The notes under the pieces: generated by a model
What the model saw: only the letters and a program-made list of their open reading frames with translations
Database searches by the model: none
What the model was told of the DNA's origin: nothing
Origin: SZUA-442 sp963759175
Lineage (GTDB): Bacteria; Actinomycetota; Acidimicrobiia; Spongiisociales; UBA5794
Length of the DNA stretch: 64,000 bases
Assembly: GCA_963759175.1 (NCBI GenBank)
Contig: CAVWXP010000015.1
Location: 1-64,000 of the forward strand
Direction: 5' to 3'
Shown here: positions 62,295-64,000 of the stretch, one piece after another
Numbering within the stretch: position 1 is the stretch's first letter
Layout: each line of letters starts with the position of its first letter
Position numbers and translations under genes: made by a program

Positions 62295-62561
62295 TCACCC
62301 GATCAGCGAACGCACCTGGGCGGTGAGTCGCGCCTTGCGGCGAGCGGCGGTGTTCTTGTGGAGCACGCCCTTGGTGACGGCCATGTCGAAGCGCTTCTGC
62401 GCAACGATGAGGAGCTCTTCGGCTTCCTCGGCGTTACCGGCCTCGGCAGCCTCGACGGCTTGCTTGGCGCGGGTCTTGAGTTCGGAGCGCACTGCCTTGT
62501 TGCGGGCATACCGGTGTTCGGTCTGCCGGTTGCGCTTCATCTGTGACTTGATGTTGGCCAT
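62295..62561 (-). CDS. rpsT: 30S ribosomal protein S20
   Basis: 88 residues: MANIKSQMKRNRQTEHRYAR, then NKAVRSELKTRAKQAVEAAE and the family ending KNTAARRKARLTAQVRSLIG. It is a helical 16S rRNA-binding protein. Divergent from lepA across about 110 bases that must hold both promoters. Confidence 0.96.
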   Translation of the reverse strand: MANIKSQMKRNRQTEHRYARNKAVRSELKTRAKQAVEAAEAGNAEEAEELLIVAQKRFDMAVTKGVLHKNTAARRKARLTAQVRSLIG

Positions 62562-62670
62562 ACGAAAAGGACCTCACGAGGTGGGTGGGAACGTTGCGAG
62601 GATAGCAGCCAAGCGCCGCAACCCTACACTCCGATTCCTTCCCCCCGGGCAGACACCTGCCGGAGCCACC

Positions 62671-64000
62671 ATGGACCAGGCGCGGATACGCAACTTCAGC
62701 ATCATCGCCCATATCGACCACGGCAAATCGACCCTCGCTGACCGCCTGCTCGAACGAACGGGTGCCATCTCCGAGCGTGACATGCGGGCCCAGCTCCTCG
62801 ACGAGATGGACCTCGAACGCGAGCGTGGGATCACGATCAAGGCCAACGCCGTGCGGATCGACTACACCGCTCCCGACGGAACCGTGTACGAGCTGAACCT
62901 CATCGATACCCCGGGCCATGTCGACTTCTCGTATGAGGTGTCGCGGAGTCTCGAGGCGTGTGAAGGCGCCCTGCTGCTCGTCGATGCTTCCCAGGGCATC
63001 GAGGCCCAGACGCTCGCCAACGCCTACATGGCGATCGAGAGTGGCCTCGAGATCATCCCTGTCGTGAACAAGATCGACCTGCCTGCTGCGGACCCCGACC
63101 GGGTTGCAGCCGAGGTCGCCGCCGTCATCGGAGGGGAGCCCGACGAGGTGCTACGGGTCTCCGCCAAGTCCGGCGTCGGCGTCGATGAACTCCTCGAGGC
63201 CATCGTCGAACGCCTGCCATCGCCACAAGGCGATCCCGATGCGCCATTGCGCGCCCTCGTCTTCGACTCCTACTACGACACCTATCGCGGCGTCGTGGGT
63301 CTCATCAGGATCGTCGACGGATCCCTGACAAAGGGGGACGGCATCCGGCTCATGGTCAGCGGGGCCAACCTCACCGCCGACGAGATCGGGGTACGGCGGC
63401 CGTCCATCGAACCGGTGGGCACACTCGGAGCGGGCGAGGCTGGGTATCTCATGACCGGCGTCAAGGACATCGACCTGGTCCGTGTCGGCGACACCGTCAC
63501 GATGGCGAACCGTCCTTCGATGGTGGCCCTCGCCGGCTACGCCGAGCCCAAGCCGATGGTCTACGCAGGGCTGTTCCCAACCGATGGCGACGACTTCGAG
63601 CGGCTCCGCGAGGCGCTGGACAAGCTGCGCCTCAACGACTCGTCCCTCGTGTACCAGGCAGAGACGAGTCGAGCTCTCGGGTTCGGGTTCCGAGCAGGCT
63701 TCCTCGGTTTGTTGCACATGGAGATCGTGCGTGAGCGCCTCGAGCGCGAGTATGACCTCGACCTCGTCTCGACCGCTCCATCGGTGGAGTACGTCGCCCA
63801 GCTCGCCGACGGTTCGAGCGTCGTCATCCACTCCCCACAGGACCTCCCGGATCCGGGGTCGCTCGCCGTGGTGGAGGAGCCCTACGTCAAGGTGATGATC
63901 ATCAGCCCGTCCGAGTACATCGGGACGATCATGGAGCTCATCCAAACCAAGCGGGGCGAGATGGGGGAGATGACGTACCTGTCGCCCGAGCGGGTCGAGT
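62671..64000 (+). CDS. lepA: Elongation factor 4 (partial, runs off the right edge)
   Basis: The first 443 residues of LepA. The G domain is complete: IIAHIDHGKSTLADRLLERT, RERGITIKA, LIDTPGHVDFSYEVSRSLEA, NKIDLP and SAKSGVGVDELLEAIVERL. Domain II follows, and the EF4-typical LGFGFRAGFLGLLHMEIVRE begins the shared domain III/V region; the C-terminal tail is outside the window. It back-translocates or remodels stalled ribosomes. ATG 62671 is the family start. Confidence 0.97.
   Translation, partial: MDQARIRNFSIIAHIDHGKSTLADRLLERTGAISERDMRAQLLDEMDLERERGITIKANAVRIDYTAPDGTVYELNLIDTPGHVDFSYEVSRSLEACEGALLLVDASQGIEAQTLANAYMAIESGLEIIPVVNKIDLPAADPDRVAAEVAAVIGGEPDEVLRVSAKSGVGVDELLEAIVERLPSPQGDPDAPLRALVFDSYYDTYRGVVGLIRIVDGSLTKGDGIRLMVSGANLTADEIGVRRPSIEPVGTLGAGEAGYLMTGVKDIDLVRVGDTVTMANRPSMVALAGYAEPKPMVYAGLFPTDGDDFERLREALDKLRLNDSSLVYQAETSRALGFGFRAGFLGLLHMEIVRERLEREYDLDLVSTAPSVEYVAQLADGSSVVIHSPQDLPDPGSLAVVEEPYVKVMIISPSEYIGTIMELIQTKRGEMGEMTYLSPERVE

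Overview
The window is 64 kb of GC-rich DNA from an actinobacterium. The evidence is high third-position GC, frequent GTG starts, start/stop overlaps (ATGA, GTGA), an alanine/lysine-rich tail on ribosomal protein L21, and the chromosomal order valS-folC-ndk-mreBCD-mrdA-rodA...rne-rplU-rpmA-obgE-proB...nadD-rsfS. A complete mreBCD-mrdA-rodA set points to a rod-shaped cell and away from mycobacteria and corynebacteria. A deep lineage such as Acidimicrobiia is plausible but is inference.

Positions 1-7664 form a decayed integrated element beside the 3' end of tRNA-Leu. From the left edge it holds a terminase gene (small-subunit-like part fused to the large subunit, continuing past base 1), an excisionase, an HTH gene with a probable leaderless promoter, a tyrosine integrase broken by several lesions, the tail of a second integrase, a broken PIN-like gene, and three lipoprotein genes separated by four copies of a short hairpin repeat. 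Positions 7665-10816 carry six tRNA genes. Among them are an AbiEi-like antitoxin/nuclease-fold gene enclosed by 47-bp inverted repeats, a methyltransferase and a broken nucleotidyltransferase.

Positions 10882-25838 hold tig-clpP-clpX, hrpA, a SnoaL-cyclase fusion, an amidohydrolase, valS and folC. From 25902 to 42761 come ndk, the rod-shape operon mreB-mreC-mreD-mrdA-rodA, tdk, RNase E/G, rplU-rpmA, obgE-proB, a MoxR/CoxE pair, a response regulator, a peptidase-like protein, nadD and rsfS. After tRNA-Ala (42782) comes a more variable stretch to about 51.9 kb: LtrA, a DszB-like sulfinate desulfinase with a rhodanese, a lipoprotein zincin, and a divergent adenylation-carrier enzyme/acetyltransferase pair. 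The window ends with apt, proA, leuS, two membrane or metallopeptidase genes, comEA-comEC-holA, the rpsT-greA pair and the start of lepA.

Several reading frames in the first 24 kb, including the essential valS, are broken by single-base indels, whereas 24-64 kb is nearly clean. Some of these breaks are therefore probably sequence errors rather than real pseudogenes.
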